This document shows positions 22,641 to 34,555 of a stretch of DNA of 64,000 nt, piece by piece. The DNA comes from Garcia nutans (Eukaryota; Streptophyta; Magnoliopsida; Malpighiales; Euphorbiaceae): contig CANTUV010000024.1 of the NCBI GenBank assembly GCA_947685225.1, forward strand, positions 23,268,001 through 23,332,000. Reading direction: 5' to 3'. Below the pieces are notes generated by a model. It was given only the letters and a program-made list of their open reading frames with translations, did no database searches and had not been told where the DNA came from. A program made the position numbers and the translations under genes. How positions within the stretch are numbered: the first letter of the stretch is position 1; each line of letters starts with the position of its first letter.

Positions 22641-24040
22641 TCTAAAAGAGTTGAAGCAAGGGTAAAGACCCGATTTCCAATGGATAAAGATCCATATTTC
22701 CAATGGATAAAGATCCATTTTCAAGGGTGAAGGCCCGATCTCAAAGGCTAAAGATCCATTTTCAAGGGTAAAGACCCGATCTCAAAGGATAAAGATCCAT
22801 GTTTCAAGGGTAAAGACCTGACCTTCAATAGAGAAAGATCCATGTTTCAAGGGTAAAGACCCAACCTTCAATGGATAAAGATCCATGCTTCAAGAGTAAA
22901 GACCCAATTTCCAATGGATAAAGATCCATATTTCAAAGGGTGAAGACCCGAAGTCCAAAGGATGAAGATCCATTTTCAAAGGTGAAGATCTGATTCCAAG
23001 GATGAAGATGCAATTTTTCAAAGGTGAAGACCCGATCTCTAAGGATGAAGATCCATTTACGAGGGTGAAGACCCGATCTCTAAGGATGAAGATCCGTTTT
23101 CAAAAGTGAAGATCAGATGCTAAAGATGAAGAACCAAGGTCCAACAATGAAAATCCATTTTGAGGGTGAAGAACCATAATGCATAGAACAACTAGAGCAA
23201 TCATATTTCTTAACTCATAAAAAGTCAGTCAAACTTAGTCCCGGGTCCAAGTACCCAATCTCGGGTCTAAGTACCCAAATCAAATTCAATCTCGGGTCCA
23301 AGTACCCAATCTCGGGTCTAAGTACCCAAATCAAATTCAATCTCGGGTCGAAATACCCAAATCAAATTCAGTCTCGAGTCCAAGTACCCAATCTGGGGTC
23401 CAAGTACCCAAATCAAATCAATCTCGGGTCCAAGTACCCAATCCCGAGTCCAAATACCCAAATCAAATTCAATCTCAGGTCCAAGTACCCAAATCAAATT
23501 CAAGCTCGGGTTTAAGAACCCAATTTCGGATCCAAGAACCCAAATCAAACTCAGTCTCAGGTCCAAGTACCCAAATCAAATTCAATCTCGGGTCCAAGTA
23601 TCCAATCTCGGGTCCAAGTATCCAAATCAAATCCAATCTCTGGTCCAAGTACCTAATCTCGGGTCTAGGTACACAAATCTAATCCAATCTCGGGTCCAAG
23701 TACCCAATCTTGGGTCCAAGTACCCAAATCAAATTCAATCTCTGGTCCAAGTACCCAATCTCGGGTCCAAATACCCAAATCAAATTCAATCTCAGGTTCA
23801 AGTACCCAAATCAAATTTAGTCTCGAGTCCAAGTACCCAATCTCAAGTCTATGTACCCTAATCAAATTTAGTCTCGGGTCTAAGTACCCAATCTCGAGTC
23901 CAAGTACCCAAATCAAATAAATCTCGGGTCCAAGTACCCAATTCCGGGTCCAAGTACCCAAATTTAATCTAGTCTCGAGTCCAAGTACCCAAATCAAGTT
24001 CAGTCTCGGGTCCAAGTACCCAAAACAAATTCAATTAACC
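22640..24040 (+). repeat. Mini-hairpin arrays in the 3' region of element D
   Basis: 22655-23160 repeats GGATAAAGATCC and GGGTAAAGACCC (later GGATGAAGATCC and GGGTGAAGACCC). 23235-24030 repeats CGGGTCCAAGTACCC with about 30-bp spacing and variants such as GGGTTTAAGAACCC and GGGTCGAAATACCC. Predicted ORFs on the minus strand reflect the repeat period. Confidence 0.85.
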
Positions 24041-24100
24041 ATCTCATCAAAATTAAGTCTTATTGCTTTTCACTCTCTTTTACTAAAGTTTCAGATCGTT

Positions 24101-24116
24101 CAAGCAGGGGGCAAAC
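24101..24116 (+). other. Polypurine tract of element D
   Basis: CAAGCAGGGGGCAAAC directly before TGTAGGCTC, the 3' LTR start. Confidence 0.75.
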
Positions 24117-25611
24117 TGTAGGCTCTTAATTTTTGACCCAGTCCGGTCCAATATATTTTATTTAGTCCAAAATAATTTTTGTGTTATCTTAATTAAATAA
24201 TATTTATTTTAGTATTTATTTTTTATAATTATAGTGATAAAAATAATAATAAAAATAAATAAAAATAAAAATAAAAATCGGCGATAAAAAAATTCGTCGC
24301 CGAAAGTGTTGGACGAAATTGCCTGGCAGCCGATTTCGCTAGTAGTCCTTGGCAGCCCAGCATGCAAATTTTCCATGCGGTTTCTTGCAAATTCACTCGC
24401 GGCCCGCAACAGTTTTTTTCGCCAGCGAAATTTTCCAACGCAATTTTTTTCGAAACCAAACTCTATTTTGTTTCGGTTTCTTTTCCTAATTAATTTGAGC
24501 TTCCTTAAACCATTAGAACTAGGCATATAAATTTTCCTATAAATAACATAATAAAGGACAGAAAAAGGGGGGACTGGACTTTGGGAGAGAACTTTAAACT
24601 TTGGATCGGAGAGTAGGACTTGAGATTTGAGAGAAAGAAGCAAGCAAGCAATCAATCCATCAAAGGCATCCATCTTGCCTTTGTCTTTGTTCATCCATAA
24701 AATAACTTTTTGGTGAAACCAACTACGCAGGTTTGATCCTTAATTATACTTTGCTCGTGATCACAGTAGTTTTGTTTCTTTGATTCATAAGATTATACAC
24801 ACAAAACTTTGATCTACAATTATGTAATAACTTGATCTTCGTTTCAAAAATCCTAAATGATTTCTTCTGTTTCCAAATACCTTGAAAACCTTAAAAAATA
24901 TATTCTTTTATTTCTAAAAACCTTAAATCATTTTTCCTGTTTCCAAAAGCTTTTAAAAACCCTAAACTGTTTTCCTCTCACTTTTTTCCAAAATTTCCAA
25001 ATGTTTTGTTAAATTCTCCAAACCCTAACTTACTTTACAGTTTCTAAAAATCACAATTACTTTATAAAACTCTTAACTATTTTCTTCAATTCCAAAACCA
25101 AGACAGTAAACCCCCAAACTAGTTAATCTAAACACTAAGTTTTCCTAAACCCTAATTACCTCAAAACCCACAACCGTAAACCCTAGTTTTCCTAAACCCT
25201 AATCCTTAAAACCTTAAAGCCTCATAAACCTAAACATTCAAACCCAATATAGTAAATCCAAAATAATAATCCAGTAGCTAAAAATTATAAAGCTAAATGT
25301 TTTAAAATATCCTAAAACCCTAATTTCATAATGTTACCCTTAAACCCTAATTTGATTCATGAAACCCTAATCCATTCCAACTTTCCAAAACTTACAGTAG
25401 CCTAAACAAATGATATTAATAATACTAAAATCCTAAAACCTTAAATGTTAATTAAACAACTTCAAATCGAAATAGTAAACCTCAATTTGTATCTTTACTT
25501 GCTTTTTTAGTTTATTATATGCTTTGATGGTTGATTTAATTTCAATGCTTGATTTACTTAATTTATCATGGATGAATGGCATTATATATTTTGATTGATG
25601 AATGATCTATT
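24117..25611 (+). mobile_element. Element D 3' LTR, left part
   Basis: Closely follows the 5' LTR of D (15066-16561), as expected for a pair. It is interrupted after CTATT (25607-25611) by the copia element. TATA box at 24539-24546. Confidence 0.9.
24539..24546 (+). promoter_or_regulatory. LTR TATA box (element D, 3')
   Basis: TATAAATA matching position 15497 of the partner LTR. Confidence 0.65.
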
Positions 25612-27050
25612 TGTTGTCCCAAGATGGAAACCAAGAGGGGGGGGGTGATTTGGTTTCCTCAAGGAATAATGGCAAATTAGAAACTCAACAAACAATAAAT
25701 GCGGAATAGAGAAATGGTTGAGTAGTGAATGAAAGAAAGAACGCACAAGATTTATAGTGGTTCAGATTTTCTTCAATCCTACATCCACTTCCTTAACAAC
25801 TTGTTAAGGTTTCACTAATCTTTGAAGTTTTACAAGCTCACTTCCAACTTTGGTGTTTTTACAAGTTCACACCTAACTTGACAAGTGTTTTACTAAGGTT
25901 AACACTCAAACCACTTACAAGAGTTTTTCTAGGCTTACTCTCACAACCTTTACAAGAGTTTTACTAGGCTTACTCTCACAACCTTTACAAGAGTTTTACT
26001 AGGCTCACTCTCACAACCTAAGTGTTTTCTAAGCTCACACTCAAACTTTTACAATGGTGTTTTCAATGCTTACACCTAACATTCATTACAATTCGAATGT
26101 AAGTTTAGGTAAAAGAAAAATATGTTGCTTGGCTATAAGATCTTTGATTCTCTCTTCACATTACATTACTTTTTTTTGGAGTAGTAATGTATTTATAGCC
26201 AATGGGATCTAACTAGTCGTTATAGATAGTGAGAATAAAGTCTTCGTAGTTTAGACCTTTTTTAGTAACCTGTTTGAAGCATTTCACGATCGTCCTTCAT
26301 ACATGGATGGTCGCGCTTATGTCTCACGCAGTTGTCCTTGGACAAGGTACGGTCGCTGCATTTAAATTTGCTTCAATGGTTGAATTTAAGTGCTCTGCAG
26401 CGGGAATCTTGCCCATGCTGTGGTTGTCGGAACGGTCGGGCATATGATAGGTGCGGTCGCCCTTTTTGAATGCTGAAGTGGGTTTATAACGGTCATCACA
26501 CGTGGCATCCTTTGACTAGGCAAAATGAAAGTCCGCCTAAATATGAATTTCGCGGTTGCCCTAGGTGACATTTCGCGGTCGAGTTGAGACACTCGCGTCG
26601 AACTTCTGGATGCACCTTAGGATGCGAACACTACTGTCAGTTTAAGCAGATTTCTCCTGAATCATTAGAGCAGTCGCGGATATCAGAGGGCGGTGGCTAA
26701 AGTGATAAGCAAGATCGTATCCTTCGCCATTCTTGTCACCGCGAACCTTACTGTAAATAGAATAATTTGGGTTTCTTATGTTGCGGTCGTCCATGAATGT
26801 AGGACGGTCACTCTTGTGTAAGTGCGGCCGCGACTGAGGTCTGGTTTCTGACCGCGAACCCTTCTGTGATATGGTTTCATCCTTCAATTGAATGGGGCGG
26901 TTGTTTCCATGTCTTGTACGACTGCTAAACATGCTCTGTTCAGCTTTATTTGAAACAACCTAATCCTGCAACAAGGTTCTTCAAACACATGTTAAATAAG
27001 TCATTCAATTTGAGTTGTCAAGGATCAAAATTGAGATAATTTGTCTAACA
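25612..27050 (-). mobile_element. 3' LTR of the copia element
   Basis: TGTTGTCCCAAG...TTTGTCTAACA on the plus strand, 1439 bp. It is nearly identical to 36082-37526 by eye. A G-run of about 9 lies near 25636, versus about 17 in the partner. Confidence 0.9.
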
Positions 27051-27064
27051 ATCTCCCCCATTTT
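27051..27064 (-). other. Polypurine tract of the copia element
   Basis: Minus strand reads AAAATGGGGGAGAT directly before the LTR start TGTTAGACAAA. Confidence 0.8.
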
Positions 27065-27362
27065 GACTTTGACAATCAAATGGAATGATGATATAAATTA
27101 ACAAGTATATAACTTAGATTGGCTCACAATCTTTCCTTATTCAAATTGCTCATGTGTTGAATGTTAATAAATTTGTTATAATGCTCCCCCTAAACATATG
27201 CATGAGTCATGTTTTATGTTGAAGTATAACTTGGTGCATTAGTAAAATATCATTTGATTATCTTGCATTAGTAAACAATCATTCCAATATTTTGGCTATT
27301 TTTTTTTCTCCCCCATTGTCATAGGCAAAATGCATAAAAGAAAATATGGAAAGATAATAAAC
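27065..27362 (-). other. Copia 3' untranslated region, outer part
   Basis: AT-rich non-coding sequence between PPT and the solo LTR insertion. It resumes at 30227-30345 after removal of the insertion. No env-like ORF can be recognised. Confidence 0.6.
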
Positions 27363-28539
27363 TGTAACACCCCCATACTCTATATAAGTACTATACATAT
27401 ACCTGGTATACATACAATACGTATATAAGGTATAAGAATGTCACTTTTCGTTTTACTTTAAAAACCTTTATTCAAGTTCAAGCGATATTACATTAAATTA
27501 AAGAACATTTACGAAAATCATTATTCTTATAAAAATACAACATAATTAAAATCACATATGTATGCATCACCTTCTAGTTGGTCTCGAGACACTCTTACCC
27601 TTCTCGTGGCATCACAGCTAGACTTCCAAATCAACCGCATAAATACCTGCGCGATTAAACATCCGCGCTAAGCCCGAAAGCTTAGTAGTACAAATAAATA
27701 ATAAAATACACTTTATCATAAGAATCATACCTCATATTTTTAGCATTATGTTTTATGGTTCTCTTACCACGTTTTCCTTTCTCAATGCATTCTTCTTATG
27801 TTCCCACTAATTTCATAAATTAGATATATAATTACATAGAACATTCACAACTCAATACTTGCTTCTTCTTTTTTTTTATCTCATATACATATAAATATAC
27901 ATCATTTCAATGAAGCACCATTTTATGACCTATCCAAACCTTCATGAAAACAATTCTCACAAATTCCACATTCATATACAATTTACACATCATACAACAT
28001 TTTCATAAATTCATATCTTAACAAAGCTCCTCAAGCCATATTCACTTTCAATATATCAATACACACATTACAAATCATACTTCATAACATCATTATATTC
28101 ACAATTCATCAATCATAAATCACACTTCCAATAAAGGCAACCATGAATCTCATTACTTATTTATTTCAACATTTAAATATCACATTAACAACAAAGACAG
28201 ACTTGGGCCCAAACAACACACTAATATGCCATTCAATTTTCAGAGTAATGTTTTGGTTTATTTATCTCATTTATCAATATCATAGACCAAACTAGGCTTC
28301 AAGGATTAGATTCAACCAAGCTTCAAGGGGAGCAAAGCATGCTAAGCTTCAACCCAACTTGGCTTCAAGAACCAACCTAACCTAGCTTCAAGGGTGGTAA
28401 CATCTCAATTAGGCTTCAAGGATTCAATCCAACCTAACTTCAAGAGATTGTTACACTTATTAGGCATGCCACCAACAACAAACTCTGAAAATGGAATAAC
28501 ACATTAGCTATACAATTCATTTATCAATTTCATTCTCAA

Positions 28540-28660
28540 TTGAATTATCATAGCCAATAACAATGGCATCACATTTCATTTGAATCATCATAGCCAATAA
28601 CAATGGCATCACATCACATTTGAATCATCATAGCCAATAACAATGGCTTCATATCACATC
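28540..28660 (+). repeat. Three tandem copies of a ~44-bp unit
   Basis: Units share CATAGCCAATAACAATGGC followed by a CATCACAT-rich tail. They lie within the solo LTR. Confidence 0.8.
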
Positions 28661-29023
28661 ATGTCTCAAATCATACTATGATATTTCATTATTCAATTTT
28701 ACATAATCAATTACCTCATCATATCCTTCACATTATAAAGTGCATCATTCATATAACACATCACAATTCACTAGATTCACAATATATATAACATAACATT
28801 GTTTATATAATATCATATGCATCTTCATTACCATCAAATGTATGATCAATCATTGATATTCACATATATACTTTACCTTATTCATAGATTTCAAATCCTC
28901 AATATACATTAGTTTAGGTCATCTTTGTTTAAGTATATTTAAAGTGTAAATACAATAAGACCTTTGGAGCATCCAACAATGTAAGAATAATCAAGAACAA
29001 ACATCATTAGCCAACAAACTCAA

Positions 29024-29290
29024 GGGACACGGCCAAGCTTGTGGCCGTGTCTCTCAACAACAATTCAGGCAGTAGCAAACACGGGCAATGGACACGGCCA
29101 AGCTTGTGGCCGTGTCTCTCAACACAAAAATCCAGTAGCAGACACGGGTAAGGAACACGGCCGTGTCTCTCAACACAACATAGGCAGTGGCAAACACGGT
29201 CAAGGGACACGGCCAAGCCAGTGGCCGTGTCTCTCCAAAAATCATCCAACACGGCCAAGTTTGCCCTAACTTGGCCGTGTCTCTCATAAC
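29024..29290. repeat. ACACGGCCA...TGGCCGTGT palindrome cluster 2
   Basis: About five hairpins, for example GACACGGCCAAGCTTGTGGCCGTGTC (29026-29053 region), with loops that differ from unit to unit. The cluster lies inside the TGTAACACC solo LTR. Confidence 0.85.
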
Positions 29291-29789
29291 TTGGCCGTGT
29301 CCTTCAAGTATTTAAAGACCAAGCCCTTCAAAATTCATACCACAACCCTTTTAATCATCATCTTTAATCATATTTATCAATTCCCTATCACTTTGACATT
29401 TATATATCTTCATTATATCATCATAATAATCAATATATATATATATACATCACTATAATCAATTATTCCAAATACCAATTTATTCATACTAAACCCTAAC
29501 TCAACAATTCATCACCATCTTCACAATTACCCCAATATCATCACTTAACTATCAATTCAACACAATTACATACTTGAATCTTTCATTTCCATCATCTTAT
29601 ACACCAATCATAACCTCAATCCAAAAGAAATCCAAAACAAGAAGAGAAAGATTTATATATACATAATCAATAAAATCAACTAAAAAGGTAAGTACTTACA
29701 TGAATAGCTTGCCAAATCTTCAACTCCACTTGCAAATCTCTTGATATCCTCAATCTTTGGTGTAATTAGAAGCAAAATCATCTTTCTCT

Positions 29790-29894
29790 CTCTAGCGTCT
29801 CTCTTTCTCTCTCTCTCTCTCTCGTTCACTAAGAAAAAGAAGACGAAGGAGAAGAAGAAGAAAGAAAGATCTCGTTCTTTCTTTCATTCTTATC

Positions 29895-29925
<31 letters not shown>

Positions 29926-30060
29926 AATACAATTAAATCTCCACCACACACCATTTCTTTTGACTTTCTTCTTCTTTTTCTTTTTGTCCTTATTATCATT
30001 ATTATTAATCACATATATATATATAACTCACTTTTCCTACACCATTATATATATATCATG
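29790..30060. repeat. CT, AT and ATA microsatellites
   Basis: (CT)n around 29805-29822, (TA)n around 29898-29912, (AAT)n to about 29930 and TATATA runs at 30014-30055. The plus-strand ORF across this stretch is low complexity and not a gene. Confidence 0.75.
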
Positions 30061-30344
30061 TATATGTGATGTATATGTAAGTATATGTATATGTCATATA
30101 TATTGCATTTATATTTCCCAAATCTTCTCTTCACTTCTTTTCTCTTTCCCTTCAATACACACATTGAATCCAAATACAACAATAACCCCAACACTTTTAG
30201 GGTATACTTTAGGATATTACATAAACAACTTTGGGTAGAACAATCAAAATGTTTAAAGATAGAGGGCAGTACAAAGATAATGTAAGATAGGAAAAAGAAA
30301 ACAAGATAAAACAACAGAACATAATTAAAAAATAGAAAAAAATA

Positions 30345-31775
30345 AATAAACTAATCACTGGCCGTGTCCCATACCAAGTTAAAAAGGAATAGCAAGTCCC
30401 AGTAGCAGACACAAGCAAGGGACACGGCCAAGTTAGTGGCCGTGTCCCTCCAATGAAGCCCAGACATGGCCAATTCACCTTCACTTGGCCGTGTCTCACT
30501 TAGTTCCAAAGCAAAAGAGAATTACATCTTCACAGAAGCAAACACAGGCAAGGGACACGGCCAAGTCAGTGGCTGTGTCCCTCCAAAATAGTCCAACACG
30601 GCCAAGTCAAGCTTCAACTGGCCGTGTCACTCAATCCAAGAAGAAAAGAAGGAATTCTGAGACAGAAGCGGACACATGCAAGGGACACAGCCAAGTCACT
30701 GGCCGTGTCCCTCCAAAGAGCACTCACACGGCCAAGTCACATGCAACTTGGCCGTGTCTCTCATGAGCCAAAGCCGTAGCGAGTTTTTAAAGCGGACGAT
30801 TCATATAAAAAGAAAAGAGAAGCTAGGGTTTGGGACTGTTGACGATTTGGAGAGTTGATTTAACCATCTGAGAGTGAGCTTAGAGTTTTGACAATTATTT
30901 TCTTTAATTTTGATTACACTTTTGATTACTTTAGCTTAGATTAGATTGTTCTAGCCATTGATGCATCCTTCTTGCAAGATTTGAACAAGAGATTCTTCAG
31001 AAGCTTCAAGGAGTTTGTAACTTGGTTTTGTTCTCGAACTTATTCTCTTTATTTTCATTGAAATTGTATTTATGGATATTATCATGTCTATTTTGATTTC
31101 TTTGAACATTAATGAGATGAATATGTTTGATTGCATTATGAACTAATTTGATCTAGTCTAGGGTTTGTATGGATCTGCTATGATTGTATGAATTGGTTAT
31201 TCTCTTAGCTAATAATTTCTTTAGCCTTGATTGAATGGAATATTGTTAATATATAATTGATTGGCCACCAATTATGTGTTTTAGGTATTAGATGATGGAT
31301 TGAGAGATGAAGTCTAATGCTGGAACAATTCAATTAAGGACTTAGGTGAATTAGAGATATAACCTATTAAAAAGATTAATTCAATTATAACAAGATTAGT
31401 TGAATGAGTTTTGAATGCGAGAGCTTATTTCCTTGACTCGATTAATTGAGTTGTTTGAGATTTAATCTTTGAAAGTAAATTAGTTAAGAGGAATAACCAT
31501 TCATACATATAAGTAGTAGAGAAGTGCAAACCCTAGACCTTTTTATCAAGTGAATCAAAACATTAGCTCTTGTTTACTTTTATTGTTTTAAACTTCAATT
31601 AAACCTTTTCATTAGTTAGCAATTTAAATTTATTCATTACTTGTTACTTTTAATCTGATAATCAATTAGCCACTTTAGCTTCCTTGTGAGACGACCTTAG
31701 GGTGATCACCTTTGCTACAGCTACCTCGTATACTTGCGAGTGACGCTTTCTGGTAGAATTAATTCGAGCGCAACA
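30345..31775 (+). mobile_element. Athila-like LTR fragment inside the copia element
   Basis: The right end ACTTGCGAGTGACGC...GAGCGCAACA matches the ends of the LTRs at 52755-54864 and 57811-59931, as do the GGTGATCACCTTTGCTACA block and the region with GATGATGGA near 31290. The left part starts inside the palindrome cluster, so the LTR start TGTTTAGTTC is missing. No PBS follows; 31776-31883 is a short purine-rich spacer before the copia pol. Confidence 0.75.
30350..30770. repeat. ACACGGCCA...TGGCCGTGT palindrome cluster 3
   Basis: About six hairpin units, several perfect (for example GGGACACGGCCAAG..TGGCCGTGTCCC at about 30419-30450). Same module as clusters 1, 2, 4 and 5. Confidence 0.85.
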
Positions 31776-31883
31776 TAGAGGCATTGGAGCGAACGCGAGT
31801 GAAAAAAAAATGAAAGAGACAAAAAAAGGTGAAGGATTTTTATAATTTTAAGCAAAAATTTTACGAAATTGATATCCAAATTT

Positions 31884-33407
31884 TTATTCATTCAGGGTAA
31901 TTCCATCAATCATACCTAAATTAAGTTTAATAAAGTTGAGCCTATCTTCATTCAAAGGTTTTGTAAAGATATCAGCAAGTTGATTATGTGTATCTATAAA
32001 CTCTAGGACTATATTCTGATTTTGTACATTTTCTCTCAAAAAATGATGTCTAATATCTATATGTTTGGATCTAGAGTGTTGGATAGGATTTTTAGACAAA
32101 TTGATAGCATTAGTGTTGTCACATTTAATGAAGATGTTGTTAAATACTTTGCCATAGACAAGCAATTGTTGTTTCATCCATAATACTTGTGTGCAACAAA
32201 AACATGCTGCAACATATTCGGCTTCCGTTGTGGATAAAGCAACCAATGCTTGTTTCTTACTATGCCAAGAAACTAGACAATTACCAAGAAAGTGACATGC
32301 TTCTATTGTGCTCTTTCTATCTAAGATACTACCATCATAATCTGCATCTGAAAAACCTATGATATGAAATGATGTGTTTTTGGGATACCAAAGTCCTAGA
32401 TGCATTGTGCCACTTAAATATTTCAAAATTCTCTTAGTAGCATTCAAGTGTGATTCTTTAGAAAAAGTTTGAAATCTAGCACAAAGACATACACTATACA
32501 TTATATCAGGTCTAGAAGCGGTTAAGTAAAGAAGTGATCCGATAATACCTTGATATTTCTTTTCATCTAATGCTTTACCATTTTCATCTTTACCCAATTT
32601 CAAGGATGTGCTCATAGGAGTTTTGCTAGTTTTGCAGCCATCCATTCCAAATTTCTTGATGAGTTCTTTTGTATATTTGGATTGGTTGATGAAGATCCCA
32701 TCTTCACATTGCTTGATTTGCAGTCCAAGGAAGAACTTGAGTTCACCCATCATGCTCATTTCAAATTCCCTAGTCATACAACAAGTAAATTCTTTGCACA
32801 AGGCTTCATTAGTAGCTCCAAATATTATGTCATCCACATAAATTTGTACAATTAAAATGTTATGCTTGTCCTTTTTAACAAAGAGAGTTGAATATACTTT
32901 TCCTTTTGAAAAACCATTTTCAAGCAAATATGCACTTAGTTTATCATACCAAGCTCTTGGTGCTTGTTTCAATCCATATAAAGCTTTGGTAAGTTTGAAA
33001 ACATGATCAGGAAATTTGTAGTTTTCAAAACCAGGAGGTTATTCTACATAAACTTCTTCGCTTATAAGTCCATTTAGAAATGCACTTTTAACATCCATTT
33101 GAAAGAGTTTAAAGTTTATGTGACATGCAAAAGCAAGTAATATTCTAATAGCTTCTAATCTGGCTACAGGGGAAAATGTTTCATCATAGTCAATACCTTC
33201 TTCTTGATTATAGCCTTTGGCTACCAACCTTGCTTTATTCCTAACAATGTGACCATTTTCATCAAGCTTATTCCTATAGACCCATTTGCATCCTATGATT
33301 GAGTGTTCTGTGGGTCTAGGAGTGAGTTGCCAAACATTATTTCTTTCAAATTGATTAAGTTCATCTTGCATTGCAATCATCCAACTTTCATCGTTTAGAG
33401 CCTCCTC
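31884..33407 (-). pseudogene. Copia reverse transcriptase and RNase H
   Basis: Minus strand. RT opens near [13 protein letters not shown] and runs through [37 protein letters not shown] and DVKSAFLNG to EEVYVE. There a TAA (33038-33036) replaces the usual glutamine before PPGF. It continues with ALYGLKQAPRAWYDKL, the catalytic YVDDIIFG (about 32826-32850), GELKFFLGLQI and SRPDIMYSV. RNase H follows with GFSDADYDGS, ALSTTEAEYVAA (about 32220) and SKHIDIRHHFLRE. The end is close to LADIFTKPL plus the usual tail, so length is normal. Apart from the stop, the reading is open. Confidence 0.93.
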
Positions 33408-34555
33408 AATGGTCTTTGGCTCAATTTGAGAAACAAAAGCAAAATTAACATCTATATGATTAATTTTAGATCTAGTAATTACTCCCTTAGATGTTTCACC
33501 AATGATGAGTTCCTTAGGATGATCTTTCTTGTATTGCCAATCCTTAGGTAGATCTTGAGTCTTTTCTTCAAGTTCATGCTGATTGATCGGAGCATCAATA
33601 GTTTCATGAGGTTCAAGAGTACCTGCAGGGTCATTGAAAGTACTACCTTTCTTTTGATCAAGTTTAGATGATTCATCAAATACAACATGCATTGTTTCTT
33701 CAACAACTAGAGTTTTCATGTTAAATGCTCTGTATGCTTTGCTATATGATGAGTATCCTAGGAATATGCCTTCATCTGATTTGGATGAAAATTTTCCAAG
33801 ATTTTCCTTGGTGTTCAATATAAAGCATTTGCATCCAAATACTCTAAAATATCCAATTCTGGGAATTCTTCCATTCCATAGCTCATAAGAAGTTTTATTA
33901 GTTAAATGTCTTTTGTAAACACGATTTGCAATGTAACAAGTTGTATAACGGCTTTCGCCCAAAAATAAGATGGTAAATCATATTCATTGAGCATTGTTCT
34001 AGCCATTTCAATTACGGTTCTATTTTTCCTTTCAACTACACCATTTTGTTGTGGAGTTCTAGGAGCAGAAAAATTATGTGAAATGCGAAGTTCATTACAA
34101 AAACTTTCAAAATTTTCATTCTCAAATTCTTTTCCATGATCACTTCTAATAGATGTGATCACATATCCTTTTTCATTTTGAACTCTTTTTGCAAACATTT
34201 TGAAGTAATTAAAAGCTTCATTCTTTTGAGCTAAGAAATTAACCCATGTGAATCTAGAGTAATCATCAACAAGAACAAATGCATATAATTTGCCTCCTAA
34301 GCTTGTAACTCTATTTGGTCCAAATAAATCCAAATGAATGAGCTTTAAAGGTCTAAAGGTACTTATAACATTCTTTGATTTAAATGAACTCTTATGTTGC
34401 TTACCATGTTGACAAGGTTCACAAATTCTATCTTTATCATATTTTATCTTAGGGAGACCATCAACTAGGTTTTGATTACAAATATATTTTAATTGATCCA
34501 TACTAGCATGTCTTAGTCTTCTATGCCATAACCATGCATCATTATTAGTAGACAT
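33408..34555 (-). pseudogene. Copia integrase
   Basis: Minus strand. The GAG-pre-integrase segment LWHRRLRHASMDQL is followed by the zinc-binding CEPCQHGKQHK region. The core has LIHLDLFGPN, VDDYSRFTWV, IRSDHGKEFEN and TPQQNGVVERKNR, i.e. the D, D and E residues in order. A frameshift near 33955-33962 moves the reading from one frame to another just before [11 protein letters not shown]. The C-terminal region then shows [16 protein letters not shown] and [13 protein letters not shown] variable linker leads to RT. Confidence 0.92.

Larger units (their letters stand above)
27363..30221. mobile_element. Solo LTR of a TGTAACACC-type element
   Basis: Ends TGTAACACCCCC and GGATATTACA, flanked by TSD TAAAC (27358-27362, 30222-30226), 2859 bp, with no PBS or coding sequence. 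Such ends are common in plant gypsy LTRs; lineage and orientation cannot be fixed. It holds a GGCTTCAAGG-rich segment (28285-28450), a 44-bp triplet repeat (28540-28660), a palindrome cluster (29024-29290) and CT/AT microsatellites (29780-30060). Confidence 0.85.

Noticed and set aside
23318..24015. Minus-strand ORFs rich in DLIWVLGPEI text
   Set aside because: Products of the CGGGTCCAAGTACCC tandem repeat, not genes.
29741..30238. 165-codon ORF with SLSLSF and IIIII runs
   Set aside because: Low-complexity translation of CT and AT microsatellites.
31884..31990. env-like ORF after the copia pol
   Set aside because: SIRE elements often have one, but the downstream region here is non-coding and filled by insertions.
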